A stretch of 64,000 nt of DNA from Bacillota bacterium (GCA_023410715.1 JAEYPN010000025.1:62001-126000); one strand, 5' to 3'. Shown: positions 34,250 to 44,252, counted from the stretch's first letter. Translations and numbers: made by a program. The notes: generated by a model from the letters alone, not told the origin.

Positions 34250-35075
34250 GGATAAAACAATTAATTACTCTTGTCTTAAAAAGTTAATTGATTTTCAAAT
34301 TGAGAGTGGAGTAGCTGGAATTGTGATTTTAGGATCAACAGGCGAATCACAGATGTTATCATTTGATGATAAATTAACTTTGATTGAAAAAGTCACAAGC
34401 TATGTTAAGAAAAGAACATTAGTAATTGTAGGAATTACTGCATCAGATATTAATGATGTAATTTTTTTAGGGCTGTTCGCTAAAAAACGTGGAGCTGATG
34501 CACTACTAATTAGCAATCCACCTTATGTTAAAGGTAATAAAAATGGCATATTTAAATATTTTACTTATTTAGCTAAATGTATTAATCATCCAATAATAAT
34601 TTATAACGTGCCATCAAGGACAGCGTATAACATCGATTCAGATGTCATTATTGAGTTATCAAAAAACAGTAATATCATTGGTGTAAAACAAGCTTCCCCT
34701 GATTTACTTGAAATGGAGAAAATCATTAATAAAACGTCTGATTTCTTAGTCTTCACGGGTAATGATGAAAATATTCTTGAGTCAATTTTCTTAGGCGGAG
34801 ATGGCGTAATTTCAGTTTTATCAAATATAGTTCCAAAAGAATTATCTAAAGTTGTTTCTTTAGCTCTTTCAAGAAACCAAACAGCTTTTCCTCTATTTAG
34901 CAAGTATCAACATTTAATTTCACTTCTATTTATTGAAGCAAACCCAATTCCTGTAAAGTTTGCTTTAAGAGAAATGGGATATAACGTTGGTGGATATTTA
35001 CTTCCTCTTGATGAATTAGAGCCTGAAAACAAGAATCTTCTTACATTAGCTTTAAAGGAATTAAATCTGTGTTAG
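34206..35075 (+). CDS. dapA: 4-hydroxy-tetrahydrodipicolinate synthase
   Basis: Condenses pyruvate with aspartate semialdehyde, the first step of the diaminopimelate branch. 289 residues from ATG 34206, behind GGAGGG; a possible ATG 12 bases earlier lacks one. The barrel shows GLYTALVTPLNED, GSTGESQMLSF with the hydroxyl triad, IIIYNVPSRTAYNID with the tyrosine, and GVKQASPDLLEM with the Schiff-base lysine. It overlaps dapF by 44 bases and dapH by 7. The pathway also provides dipicolinate for spores. Confidence 0.97.
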   Translation: MKKGLYTALVTPLNEDKTINYSCLKKLIDFQIESGVAGIVILGSTGESQMLSFDDKLTLIEKVTSYVKKRTLVIVGITASDINDVIFLGLFAKKRGADALLISNPPYVKGNKNGIFKYFTYLAKCINHPIIIYNVPSRTAYNIDSDVIIELSKNSNIIGVKQASPDLLEMEKIINKTSDFLVFTGNDENILESIFLGGDGVISVLSNIVPKELSKVVSLALSRNQTAFPLFSKYQHLISLLFIEANPIPVKFALREMGYNVGGYLLPLDELEPENKNLLTLALKELNLC

Positions 35076-35752
35076 ATAAATTTTTAAATGCCAAAAAGAT
35101 AAGCCCTGTCTTCGCTTTAATAAAAACGAAAAAAAGGTTAAATCTAAAAAATAAAGAAATAAAAGTTTTCGGTAATAAGCATCTATACATCCTTTATGGT
35201 GATTGGAAAGAAATTAATATAATCTTTAATTTATATGAAAATATAATTATTGATAAACAAATAATTAACTTTTCCCATAATCAATTATTTCCACTTTTAA
35301 ACTATTTAGAAACAAGTGCAAGAATAGAACCTGGCGCAATTATTAGAAGTGGTGTAACAATTAAAGATAAAGCCATTGTTTTAATGGGCGCTGTTATTAA
35401 TATTGGTGCTGTCATTGGTGAAGAATCAATGATTGATATGAATGCCGTTATTGGTTCAGGAGCCATCATCGGTAAAAAGGTCCATGTTGGAGCTGCAAGT
35501 GTTGTGGCAGGAATTTTAGAACCTTACTCAGATAAACCTGTCATTATTGAAGATAATGTTATGATTGGGGCAGGTGCTGTTATACTAGAAGGAGTTCATA
35601 TTAAGAAAAACGCAGTAATTGGCGCTGGATCAATTGTCTTACATGATGTTGAAGAGAATGCTGTTTACGCAGGAAATCCTGCTAAGTTTATTAAATATCG
35701 TGATCTAAAGACTGATGATAAAACTATCATCTTAGATCTTTTAAGAAAATAA
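35069..35752 (+). CDS. dapH: Tetrahydrodipicolinate N-acetyltransferase
   Basis: Acetyl branch of lysine/DAP synthesis. 227 residues. The left-handed beta-helix hexapeptide repeats run from about residue 95 to 205 (ARIEPGAIIRSGVTI, AVIGSGAIIGKKVHVGAA, EDNVMIGAGAVILEGVHI). The N-terminal 90 residues form the DapH-type domain. The GTG at 35069 lies behind AAAGG, overlapping dapA. DapH and not DapD tells that the acetylated pathway is used here; the partner aminotransferase and deacetylase are not next to it. Confidence 0.94.
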   Translation: MLDKFLNAKKISPVFALIKTKKRLNLKNKEIKVFGNKHLYILYGDWKEINIIFNLYENIIIDKQIINFSHNQLFPLLNYLETSARIEPGAIIRSGVTIKDKAIVLMGAVINIGAVIGEESMIDMNAVIGSGAIIGKKVHVGAASVVAGILEPYSDKPVIIEDNVMIGAGAVILEGVHIKKNAVIGAGSIVLHDVEENAVYAGNPAKFIKYRDLKTDDKTIILDLLRK

Positions 35753-35788
35753 AAAAACGCAGATTATAAAAATCCTGCGTTTTATTTT
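35753..35788. terminator. Bidirectional terminator between dapH and the PEPCK-like gene
   Basis: AAAACGCAG and CTGCGTTTT form a stem with an extended AT part, between convergent genes, with T and A runs on either side. Confidence 0.85.
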
Positions 35789-35790
35789 AT

Positions 35791-37515
35791 TTATTTATTT
35801 AAAAGCGAAACTAATTTTTCTGCTGCTTTTTTAGGCCCTTCTTTTTCCATTTTTTCAATTCCTAAAGACGTGTATATTTCCCCAACCAATACTTTACTTT
35901 GATATAATTGATCAAAGTATTTTTTTAAAAGTTTTGTTGTTTCTTCTTTAAACTGTACTGGTCCAAATGGATTAGAAAAAAATGTTTCACTTAATCCTTG
36001 TTCCTCTGTTGTGGCTTTGGCAAATCTTTTTCCAGCGATAAAAGTTTTTAAAGCTTCTTCCTTATTTTCAAAAATTATTATTTCTTGGTTTTTCTTTGGT
36101 AAGATATAATTATTTGCATATAAGACCATATCAACTTTATGGCCATAAATTATTTCATTATAGTTTGTGACAGGAATAATAACTCTTGCATTTACTTTAT
36201 CAGGATTAATATAAATAGTTCTATCAATTTCTTGATAAGCATACGATACATCCAAATCATCAAGTCTTACAAAAGCGCCAGTTTCTGTGCCTTTTCCAAC
36301 AACTTGATTATTCTTTATTTCAAAAGAACCCATATCATCAAAAATTATTTTAATATTTTTAACAAGAGGATTATTTAATTCTCTTAAAGCTTCAATCGTT
36401 TCTGATTTACCAGCGCCACTATCACCAATTAAAACAATATTTTTTGTACTTCCATTTGTGAGTGTTATAGAGATAAACGCTCCATGAATTGGTAATTTAC
36501 CCGATAAAATCATCTTGGTATTATGAAGAGTTAAAGCCATTTTTTTCATATATCCAAAATAGTCAAAGTTTATATTTTTATTAGTATAACCAATTATCAA
36601 GTCATTTTCTTCATCTTGATAAAAGCCCTCTTTAAAATCCAAGCATCCATCATTTCCACCAAACACTAAAATTAAATCCGGCTTTCTTTTTTCAACTTCA
36701 TTTACTTTAGCTAATTCTAACAAATTAGCTAAAGCAATTCCTTGATGCATGAACTCCCTATGAAAATAAATGTAGGCTAACGATTCGCCAATAAATGCTG
36801 GATAACAAAAATAATGAGTTTTGGTAATATTAAGTCTATCAATGGGATTTTCGTTTAATTTGGTAAAAGTTCCTTCTCTTTTATTACTATATGACTTAAT
36901 AATAAAAGGAGGTCTAATAACAATTGAATTAATAAACGGAATATTATTTAAGCTTTTGTATTTTGTTGGTAGATCGTTTTTAGAATAATATAAAGTCATC
37001 CCTGCATTAATACCAGCTGGAAGCTGACGGTAAATATTAAATTTTTCTTCTTTAATATTTTCAATTATTGTTCTATATGTTTTCAAAATAAGATTATTAA
37101 ACTTATCAGTTTCTGATAAAAAGTTAATGTTTTGAATTCCATCTCGATCGCTACTACCAATAATGAAACCATATCTTGATAACTTACGCCAAAAGTTATA
37201 TAACCCTTCCACAAAATCAATCAAATAGTTCTTGTTTTGGATAATGTTATAGTATTTAAATGAAATTTTTTCAACATCCTTAATTTCAACCGCAAGTAAA
37301 ATTTGAAATAATTCAATAAGTATATTATCAATTTCCGCATAGCTTTTATCATAATATAAAATTATAGGGCTAAGGCTCTTTCTTAGGTTATCCAAATATT
37401 TATCTAGTACTTGTTTAAATAATTTACTACTTAAAACTTCAGTTTCTGTTACACAGTATTTTTTGCTGAAGTTCATGATGATGTTTTTATTCGATAAAAA
37501 ATAATCTTTAATCAT
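35791..37515 (-). CDS. PEP carboxykinase/HPr kinase superfamily protein, function unknown
   Basis: 574 residues. The P-loop VLIGDSGAGKSETIEAL near residue 365 is closer to HPr kinase (GDSG.GKSE) than to ATP-type PEP carboxykinase (GLSGTGKT). The C-terminal part, with GKRFAKATTEEQGLSETFFSNPFGPV and VGEIYTSLGIEKMEKEGPKKA, recalls the PEP carboxykinase end (in two pieces here). FDDMGSFEI supplies a possible metal-binding aspartate pair. The N-terminal 200 residues are helical and match nothing I know. HKYN-type motifs of authentic PEP carboxykinase are not seen. It may be a PEP- or protein-directed kinase; the reaction is open. It is a single-gene unit. Confidence 0.6.
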   Translation of the reverse strand: MIKDYFLSNKNIIMNFSKKYCVTETEVLSSKLFKQVLDKYLDNLRKSLSPIILYYDKSYAEIDNILIELFQILLAVEIKDVEKISFKYYNIIQNKNYLIDFVEGLYNFWRKLSRYGFIIGSSDRDGIQNINFLSETDKFNNLILKTYRTIIENIKEEKFNIYRQLPAGINAGMTLYYSKNDLPTKYKSLNNIPFINSIVIRPPFIIKSYSNKREGTFTKLNENPIDRLNITKTHYFCYPAFIGESLAYIYFHREFMHQGIALANLLELAKVNEVEKRKPDLILVFGGNDGCLDFKEGFYQDEENDLIIGYTNKNINFDYFGYMKKMALTLHNTKMILSGKLPIHGAFISITLTNGSTKNIVLIGDSGAGKSETIEALRELNNPLVKNIKIIFDDMGSFEIKNNQVVGKGTETGAFVRLDDLDVSYAYQEIDRTIYINPDKVNARVIIPVTNYNEIIYGHKVDMVLYANNYILPKKNQEIIIFENKEEALKTFIAGKRFAKATTEEQGLSETFFSNPFGPVQFKEETTKLLKKYFDQLYQSKVLVGEIYTSLGIEKMEKEGPKKAAEKLVSLLNK

Positions 37516-37561
37516 AAGCCTTATATAGTAGATAACTTTACTACTATCCCTTTCCTTAGTT

Positions 37562-38779
37562 TTAATCTTGGTGTTTCTTTAATATTTGTACTAGTTCGTC
37601 AATTTGAAGTAGGCTAACTGATGAAATAGCGATTCTTATAATCTTTCCTAGTTTGATTACATAAACGTTATCTTTTTTTAACTCATCTAAAATATCTTCT
37701 TTTTCGCTCTCAAAAGCTATAAAGAATCCGCCCCCATAAGGTATTGTTTTTAATCCGTATTTTTTCGCGCTTAAATTAAACATCTTAACACGGGCTTTTA
37801 ACATTTCATTAGCTTTATTTAATTCTCTAAAATACTCTTCCTGGTTTTTTTTATCATTAAATATTTTTTCAATTACACTTATACCAGGACGAGATACACA
37901 TGACCATCTTGAACGTGCTGAGTGAATCATAACACGATTAAAATCATCGATATCTACTTTATTCTTAGAAAGGCCAATTACAGCCCCTATCCGATATCCA
38001 TATAAAGAGAAACTTTTAGAACCAGAAGCCGCAACTAGGAATAAAACATTTTCTAAATTATCTAAAATATAGTTGAATTTCTCTAAAACAAGTTTTCTAT
38101 CAGTATAATCAAAATAAGCTATATCTAAAAGTAAAACTACAGGAACCTTTTTACTTGCTTCATTTAACACTTTTACGATTCCTTTAACATCTTCTAATGT
38201 TAAACTATATCCTGTTGGATTATTACATGGATCGTTTAATAAATAAAATAGTTTATTTTGTTTACTAATTAGTTCTTTTACTTTACTTTTAAAACTTGGA
38301 AGATTAAATTTATAATCTATAGTAAACTCTTTAAATGTTTCAACATTAATTTCTACATCTAAAGCCATATTCGTATAAGCATCCCAGAAATATTCAGAAA
38401 TTAAAATACTTTCATTTTTGTTAACATAATTAAAGATGGCATTACTTAAAGCTCCACTTGCACCAGGTGTTGGTATCACGTCAACAAAATAGTTTTTTAA
38501 ACTATCAGAATCATTAAACACCCATTTTAATACGGCATCCTTAAAATTCTTTTCCCCGCCTGTTGGTGCATAAAAGTAATTTTCTTCATCTTTTAAATCT
38601 TTAAGCAATTTTTCTACAACGGAATACTTATATAAATTTAAATCTTCATTCAAAATCATGCCAACTGTCCCATCTATGACTTTATTGTTGATTTTTTTCG
38701 CTTCTCTTGCTTTTTTAGAAATGGACAAGATATTTTCCTTCATATCTTTTTCAAGTGCATGTCGTGCCAAAAATTGCAT
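37562..38779 (-). CDS. PLP-dependent aminotransferase (class I/II, aspartate/aromatic type)
   Basis: Fold-type I aminotransferase of 405 residues. PLP-binding lysine in AASGSKSFSLYGYRIGAVIG; NDPCNNPTGYSL supplies the conserved asparagine; LLLDIAYFDY the aspartate and tyrosine. The region HSARSRWSCVSRPG and the C-terminal GGFFIAFE match the group including aromatic and aspartate aminotransferases. Substrate is uncertain. With shikimate and diaminopimelate genes nearby, it could serve phenylalanine/tyrosine synthesis or the DAP branch. GGAGGG lies before the ATG; the gene follows purA in the same direction by 15 bases. Confidence 0.85.
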   Translation of the reverse strand: MQFLARHALEKDMKENILSISKKAREAKKINNKVIDGTVGMILNEDLNLYKYSVVEKLLKDLKDEENYFYAPTGGEKNFKDAVLKWVFNDSDSLKNYFVDVIPTPGASGALSNAIFNYVNKNESILISEYFWDAYTNMALDVEINVETFKEFTIDYKFNLPSFKSKVKELISKQNKLFYLLNDPCNNPTGYSLTLEDVKGIVKVLNEASKKVPVVLLLDIAYFDYTDRKLVLEKFNYILDNLENVLFLVAASGSKSFSLYGYRIGAVIGLSKNKVDIDDFNRVMIHSARSRWSCVSRPGISVIEKIFNDKKNQEEYFRELNKANEMLKARVKMFNLSAKKYGLKTIPYGGGFFIAFESEKEDILDELKKDNVYVIKLGKIIRIAISSVSLLQIDELVQILKKHQD

Positions 38780-38794
38780 AGCAACCCTCCTTAC

Positions 38795-40075
38795 TTAAAA
38801 ATATTTTTTCATAACAATTGTTTGAGTGCGGTCAGGTCCAACAGAGAACATGCCAATTTCTACACCAACAAGTTCTTCAATCTTTCTTAAGTAATTTTTT
38901 GCGTTTTTTGGTAAGTCATTAAAGTCTTTAACCTTAGTAATATCTTCCTCAAACCCATCAAGTTCAATATATACTGGTTCGCATCTTTCATAATCTTCAT
39001 AACTTGAAGGAATATAGTCGATAAATTCCCCATCAAGCTTATATGCGACGCAAATCTTTAATGTTTTAATGTTTTTTAACACATCTAAAAGTGTTATAGC
39101 TAAAGAAGTTAGACCACTAACTCTTTTGGTGTGACGTAAAATGACAGTATCAATCCAACCAATTCTTCTTGGACGTCCAGTTGTAACCCCGTATTCATGA
39201 GCAGTTTCACGAATATAATGTGCTGTATCATCTTCAAATTCTGTTGGAAATACACCGCTACCTACTCTAGTAGTATATGCTTTGACAACACCAATTATCT
39301 CATCGATATGTTTAGGAGAAACACCTGCATAAAGTGGAACTGATGCGGCTGTTGGTGATGATGATGTAACAAATGGATATGTCCCATTCTCAATACACAA
39401 CATAACACCTTGAGCACCTTCAAACAATATCTTACTTTGTTCATTATACTCATTTTCAAGTATTATGGAAGTGTCACAAACATAATTCTTAAATTCTTCG
39501 CTGTATTTTATATATTCATTATAAATTTCTTCAACATCAAATGTTGGTTTATTTAAAGCAACTAATAATTTATTAGTAAATAATAGATTTTCTTCTAATC
39601 TTTTATGAAATAATTCTGGATTTACAAAATCGCCCATTCTTATACCTATTCTTTGGGCTTTATCAGTATAAGCAGGACCAATACCTTTTTTTGTCGTACC
39701 AACATTATTATCGGCTTTTAATTCTTCAATAGCACCATCAAGTGCGATATGATATGGCATTATTACATGCGCTCTGTTTGAAATAAATAAATTAAATTTA
39801 TTAACGTTTTTAGCTTTTAAAGTTTCAATCTCTTCATGTAAAGCTTTGGGATTAATGACCATGCCATTGGCCATAATGTTTTTTGTCTTTTCATTAAAAA
39901 TTCCCGAAGGGATTAGATGTAACGCATATTTATTTCCATTAAAAACAATGGAATGTCCGGCGTTATTCCCGCCTTGATAACGAACAACGTCATCTGCACT
40001 TTGTGCTAGAAAATCAGTAATCTTTCCTTTTCCTTCATCGCCCCATTGGGTTCCAACTACAACAATACTACTCAT
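38795..40075 (-). CDS. purA: Adenylosuccinate synthetase
   Basis: GTP-dependent first step from IMP to AMP. 426 residues from ATG 40075, behind GGAGG; an upstream in-frame ATG (40102) lacks similarity. VVGTQWGDEGKGKITDFLA is the N-terminal GTP loop with the catalytic aspartate and histidine in GGNNAGHSIV. GTTKKGIGPAYTDK, the IMP contact region TSSSPTA and TTGRPRRIGW are as in the family. It works together with purB, which is encoded in the aro operon. Confidence 0.98.
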   Translation of the reverse strand: MSSIVVVGTQWGDEGKGKITDFLAQSADDVVRYQGGNNAGHSIVFNGNKYALHLIPSGIFNEKTKNIMANGMVINPKALHEEIETLKAKNVNKFNLFISNRAHVIMPYHIALDGAIEELKADNNVGTTKKGIGPAYTDKAQRIGIRMGDFVNPELFHKRLEENLLFTNKLLVALNKPTFDVEEIYNEYIKYSEEFKNYVCDTSIILENEYNEQSKILFEGAQGVMLCIENGTYPFVTSSSPTAASVPLYAGVSPKHIDEIIGVVKAYTTRVGSGVFPTEFEDDTAHYIRETAHEYGVTTGRPRRIGWIDTVILRHTKRVSGLTSLAITLLDVLKNIKTLKICVAYKLDGEFIDYIPSSYEDYERCEPVYIELDGFEEDITKVKDFNDLPKNAKNYLRKIEELVGVEIGMFSVGPDRTQTIVMKKYF

Positions 40076-40120
40076 TTTTATCCTCCATTTCAAAACACTC
40101 AAGATTATATCATATAGTAA

Positions 40121-40150
40121 AAAAAATAGTCGTTTTTTTTCGACTATTTC
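40121..40150 (-). terminator. Terminator after the FAD-dependent oxidoreductase
   Basis: AAATAGTCG and CGACTATTT form a 9-base stem around an A/T loop, followed on the minus strand by a T run. It includes the gene's stop codon. Confidence 0.8.
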
Positions 40151-41559
40151 TTAATTTTTTTTATTATGTTTCTCGCAATAATTACTCCGTTTGCGCCAGC
40201 TTGAGCTAAACCTCTTGTAAGACCTGCTCCATCACCACCAAAATATAAATTTTCAATTGGTGATTCAAATTTATTACTTACGCAAGGACGAGCTGAATAA
40301 AATTTAGCTTCAATACCATAAATTAAGGTATGTTCTGAGGCAATACCTGGTGTAATATAATTTAATACTTCAATCATTTCAATAATTGATTTCATCGTAT
40401 TATATGGCAGTACTAAACCTAAATCTCCAGGAACTGCTTCTTTAAGCGTTGGTATTACAAAACCTTCTTTTAATCTTTTTGTCGTTGTCCGTCTTCCTTG
40501 AATCAAATCACCATAACGCTGAACAATGATTGAACCATTACTTAACATATTAGCTAATCGTGATACGCTATGAGCAAACTCGTTTGGTTGATTAAAAGGC
40601 TCAGAAAACTCATGAGAAACAAGTAAGGCAAAATTTGTGTTCTTTGTTCCAAGATTCTTATCCTCATAAGCATGACCGTTAGCTAGAATTGTTCCACTAT
40701 GATTTTCAATAACAACGTGCCCGCTAGGATTTGAACAGAAAGTTCTAACTGTTGTCCCACAACTTGCTCTATAAATAAATTTACCTTCATAAAGGTTTTT
40801 ATTAATTTCTTCCATTATCTCATTGTTAGTTTCTACTCTAACCCCAATATCAACGTAATTGTTTTTCATTGGAATATTAAATTTATGACATAATTCTTCA
40901 ATCCAAGTTGATCCGTCACGTCCAGGAGTAACAACAACAAAGTCACTATATATTTCTTCATCAACAATCTTAACACCTTTTAGTTTGTTATTTTCGACAA
41001 TAATATCTAAAACCTCAGTGCGATAAAGCATATCAATTTTTTCTTTTAATTCTTCAAAAATACTTTTTAAGATGTTTAAATTGTTTTCTGTTCCTAAATG
41101 TCTTACCTTAGCTCTTAAAAGCTTTAAACCATGAGCTAAGCCGTTTCTTTCAATCTCTTTGATTTTATCAGTATTAGGATTAGTAATTTCTTGTGTCGCC
41201 CCATGTTTAAGATTTATCTTATCAACATAATCAATTAAAGATTCTAATTCCTCATCAGATATATATTCATTTAACCATCCACCATATTCTGAAGTAATAT
41301 TAAATTTTCCGTCAGAATAAGCGCCAGCGCCACCAAAGCCGTTCGTTATAGAACAAGCAGGAAAACAACTTACTTTCCCATTTTTTTGGGTTGGGCATTT
41401 TTCAGTTTTACCTTCTAAAATTGGACAATGTCTTTTGTAAATATCATTACCTTTATCTATCAGTAAAACTTTTAAATCTTTATTCTTTTCTAAAAGTTCG
41501 TAACACGTAAATATTCCAGCAGGGCCAGCCCCTACAACAATGCAATCATATTTTTTCAT
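40144..41559 (-). CDS. FAD-dependent oxidoreductase (COG2509-like), function unknown
   Basis: 471 residues. The dinucleotide-binding start is DCIVVGAGPAGIFTCYEL. A cysteine-rich stretch (CPTQKNGKVSCFPACSI) follows near residue 55, then NGFGGAGAYSDGKFN. VVVTPGRDGSTWIE, a NNYVDIGVRVET segment and the C-terminal FGGDGAGLTRGLAQAGANG, which binds FAD again, are all typical of the uncharacterised dehydrogenase group common in clostridia and Bacilli. The substrate is not known. GAGGTT stands before the ATG. It follows dnaN in the same direction but behind a terminator. Confidence 0.88.
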   Translation of the reverse strand: MKKYDCIVVGAGPAGIFTCYELLEKNKDLKVLLIDKGNDIYKRHCPILEGKTEKCPTQKNGKVSCFPACSITNGFGGAGAYSDGKFNITSEYGGWLNEYISDEELESLIDYVDKINLKHGATQEITNPNTDKIKEIERNGLAHGLKLLRAKVRHLGTENNLNILKSIFEELKEKIDMLYRTEVLDIIVENNKLKGVKIVDEEIYSDFVVVTPGRDGSTWIEELCHKFNIPMKNNYVDIGVRVETNNEIMEEINKNLYEGKFIYRASCGTTVRTFCSNPSGHVVIENHSGTILANGHAYEDKNLGTKNTNFALLVSHEFSEPFNQPNEFAHSVSRLANMLSNGSIIVQRYGDLIQGRRTTTKRLKEGFVIPTLKEAVPGDLGLVLPYNTMKSIIEMIEVLNYITPGIASEHTLIYGIEAKFYSARPCVSNKFESPIENLYFGGDGAGLTRGLAQAGANGVIIARNIIKKIKK

Positions 41560-41578
41560 TTTTTAACCTCTTCACTTA

Positions 41579-41604
41579 AAAAAAACATCAGTTGATGTTT
41601 TCTT
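41579..41604 (-). terminator. Terminator of dnaA-dnaN
   Basis: On the minus strand AAACATC and GATGTTT form a stem around AACT, followed by a long T run, directly after the dnaN stop. Confidence 0.85.
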
Positions 41605-42726
41605 TTATTCCGTTCTTACTGGTAAAATTAATTCGATAAGACCTGGATCTATTTCTCCTTCAATAATGAATGGACGAATTTCTCCAGTAAATTTAACACT
41701 AACATTTTCTGATGCAAAAGTTTTTAAAGCATCTAAGAAATATTTTGAGCTGAAAGCTATTTTAATTGCAGCTCCTGTAACATTTTCAAGTGGGAAGATT
41801 TCTTCAACAATTTTACCTATTTCAGGATAGTTAGAAGAAATTTCAACAGTTGAATTTGTTTTAAGCGTTAATTTAACAATACTATTATTTCCTTCTTTTG
41901 TTGAAAGTAAAGCTGCACGTTCAACACGAGATATTAAATCGTCTTTCTTAAATTTTAAAACAATAGGGAAATCAACAGGAATTAAACGAGATGTTTCTGG
42001 ATAATTCCCCTCAAGTAAACGAGATTGAAATAATACATTTGAAAATTTAAATAAAATCTTATTATTGTCAAGGTGTAACTCAACTTGACTATTTTCGTTT
42101 TCAATGACCTTTAATAATTCATCAAGACTGCGTCCAGGAATAATTATATTTAAATTATTAAAATCACTTGTAATATCTACTTTCTTTTGACTTAATCTAA
42201 AAGAGTCAGTTGATATTGCATATAATTTATCTTCTCTAACTTTTAAGTTAACACCCGTTAGGATTGGTCTATTCTCTACTGTTGATGTAGCAAAGGTTGT
42301 TTGTTTAATGATTGATTTTAAAATCTTCGCATCAAGCAAAATTGGATTTTCTTTTAATTGGAAAGGTATATGAGGGTAATCAGCTATATCCATTGTATTT
42401 AATGTAATATCAGAACGATTAGCAAATATCCTTAACATGTTGTCTTCTACCATACTTAAACTGATAGTCTCTGCATCAAGTTTTCTAATGATATCAATAA
42501 AGAATTTACCTGGTATTAAACTTGTTCCAGTTTTTTCAATTTGTAATGATTGATCTTTTATTTCAAGTTTAATGGAAATGTCCGAATTACTTGTGATAAT
42601 AACAATTGAATCTTCTTTTGCTTCTATATTAATACCTTGTAGTGCAGGGTTTGGTGTTTTTGATGATACAGCTTTTTGAGCAACAGTCAAATTATTTAAA
42701 AACACTTCTTTGTTAATTGAAAAAAT
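41605..42726 (-). CDS. dnaN: DNA polymerase III beta subunit (sliding clamp)
   Basis: Ring-shaped processivity clamp. 373 residues from ATG 42726, behind GGAGG; a TTG start further upstream overlaps that site. Three similar domains follow each other; visible stretches are MIFSINKEVFLNNLTVAQKA, NRPILTGVNLKV, IPGRSLDELLKVI, LLEGNYPETSRLIP and the C-terminal LPVRTE, near the usual M.LPM end. It follows dnaA after 150 bases. Confidence 0.97.
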   Translation of the reverse strand: MFSINKEVFLNNLTVAQKAVSSKTPNPALQGINIEAKEDSIVIITSNSDISIKLEIKDQSLQIEKTGTSLIPGKFFIDIIRKLDAETISLSMVEDNMLRIFANRSDITLNTMDIADYPHIPFQLKENPILLDAKILKSIIKQTTFATSTVENRPILTGVNLKVREDKLYAISTDSFRLSQKKVDITSDFNNLNIIIPGRSLDELLKVIENENSQVELHLDNNKILFKFSNVLFQSRLLEGNYPETSRLIPVDFPIVLKFKKDDLISRVERAALLSTKEGNNSIVKLTLKTNSTVEISSNYPEIGKIVEEIFPLENVTGAAIKIAFSSKYFLDALKTFASENVSVKFTGEIRPFIIEGEIDPGLIELILPVRTE

Positions 42727-42875
42727 CATAAGAACCTCCAATAAAATTAATTATTTATTTATTCTTTTTTAAGTAAAAGAATTATGCTTGAGTGGAAATG
42801 TGGATAATCCTTTATTCCTATAATATTATATCATATATTATACTAAAAGTACAGTAAAATATGAAAATTTAGCGA
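42727..42875. other. dnaA-dnaN spacer with a DnaA box (second half of oriC)
   Basis: A DnaA box TGTGGATAA is at 42799-42807. Next to it is an AT-only stretch (about 42820-42870) that could be the unwinding region. In Bacillus the origin is split in just this way, on both sides of dnaA. Confidence 0.6.
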
Positions 42876-44252
42876 TTATTTCTTCTTTATTTTTCCACAT
42901 TTGATTAACAAATTTTCGACATCTAATTTTCGATTTTTGTCCATCTGCATATCGGTTTCAATTCTTTCAATACTATATAAAACTGTTGTATGATCTCGAC
43001 CGCCAAAGATATTACCAATGGCTTTATAAGTTAAATCAAACATATCTTTTAAAATGTACATCGCTATCTGACGAGGATAGACATAATTTTTAGATCTTGA
43101 CTTACCTAAAAGGTCGGTAGTTGTTATATTAAAGTAATTGCTGACAATACTTAAGATATTAGTGACGTTACTTTCATCAACATATGTATGTGGAACTTTT
43201 ACTTTAATTAAATTTTCTAAAGCAATCATTGTATTTTCGACGGTAAATTCCACGTTAAATGCAGTACAATAGAATAGTACTCTTTTTAACGCCCCTTCAA
43301 GCTCTCTAACGTTGTTTTCAAAAAGTCCTGCGATACAATCAATTATCTCCTCAGGAACAACTGAAGGATCTGATATTTCTGTCGCTAGTTTTTGTTTTAA
43401 AATTTGTTTTCTAAGTGTTAGATTTGGCCGATCAATATCCACAACTAACCCCCATTCAAAACGGGATGTTAAACGAGACATTATTTCATGAAGTTCCGAT
43501 GCCTTACGGTCGCTTGTAATAATAATTTGTTTTTGTGTACTATATAATTTTTCAAAAACCTTAAAAAACTCTAATTGTGATTTTTCTTTTCCTGATAAGA
43601 ATTGGATATCGTCAACAAGAAAAATATCAACATCTTCAAACTTTTTAGTAAATTCGTTATATAAATTCTGATGAATTGATTTCCCATATTCTTCGACAAA
43701 CTGATCTGTTTTAATGTAAAGAATCTTCTTGTGCATATTAACATCAAGAACATAGTTACCAATACATTGCATTAAATGCGTTTTTCCTAAACCAACGTCC
43801 CCAAAAATGTATAACGGGTTAATTACCCCAGTTGGTTGCTTGGCCACATTCATCGCAGATAAATAGGCCAGACGGTTACTATCGCCAACAACGAAATTAT
43901 CAAAGGTATAGGAATTATTTAAATCATTGCGATATTTATTGGATAAATCCTCGGGTTTAGTTATTTGATACTCATTAGTGTTTTTAGTTTCTAATTCACT
44001 TTTTTCCTGTGTAATTAATTTAAACATATGTAATTCATTAAAAGATTCCTTGATCATTGAATTTAATCTGTTTAAATATAAGGTTTCAATTCTTTTTTTA
44101 ACTAATTCATTTGGTACGATTAAGTATATATAATTATTGACAACCTTAAATACGTGATTAATATCCTGAAAGTATTCAGAATATACATCTGCATCGTAAT
44201 AATTCTTCAATTGATCTTTTACTTTCAACCATACATCTTCATACATTTGCAT
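42876..44252 (-). CDS. dnaA: Chromosomal replication initiator DnaA
   Basis: Binds DnaA boxes and opens the origin. 458 residues, typical. Domain I is at 1-85, a short linker follows, and the AAA+ domain (about 120-330) shows Walker A FGDVGLGKTHL, Walker B IFLVDDIQFL and sensor GRSIII-like EWGLVVDIDRPNL. Domain IV at the end has the DNA-binding signature GGRDHTTVLYSIERIE. AGAGGT precedes the ATG. It is transcribed leftward, opposite to rpmH. Confidence 0.99.
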   Translation of the reverse strand: MQMYEDVWLKVKDQLKNYYDADVYSEYFQDINHVFKVVNNYIYLIVPNELVKKRIETLYLNRLNSMIKESFNELHMFKLITQEKSELETKNTNEYQITKPEDLSNKYRNDLNNSYTFDNFVVGDSNRLAYLSAMNVAKQPTGVINPLYIFGDVGLGKTHLMQCIGNYVLDVNMHKKILYIKTDQFVEEYGKSIHQNLYNEFTKKFEDVDIFLVDDIQFLSGKEKSQLEFFKVFEKLYSTQKQIIITSDRKASELHEIMSRLTSRFEWGLVVDIDRPNLTLRKQILKQKLATEISDPSVVPEEIIDCIAGLFENNVRELEGALKRVLFYCTAFNVEFTVENTMIALENLIKVKVPHTYVDESNVTNILSIVSNYFNITTTDLLGKSRSKNYVYPRQIAMYILKDMFDLTYKAIGNIFGGRDHTTVLYSIERIETDMQMDKNRKLDVENLLIKCGKIKKK

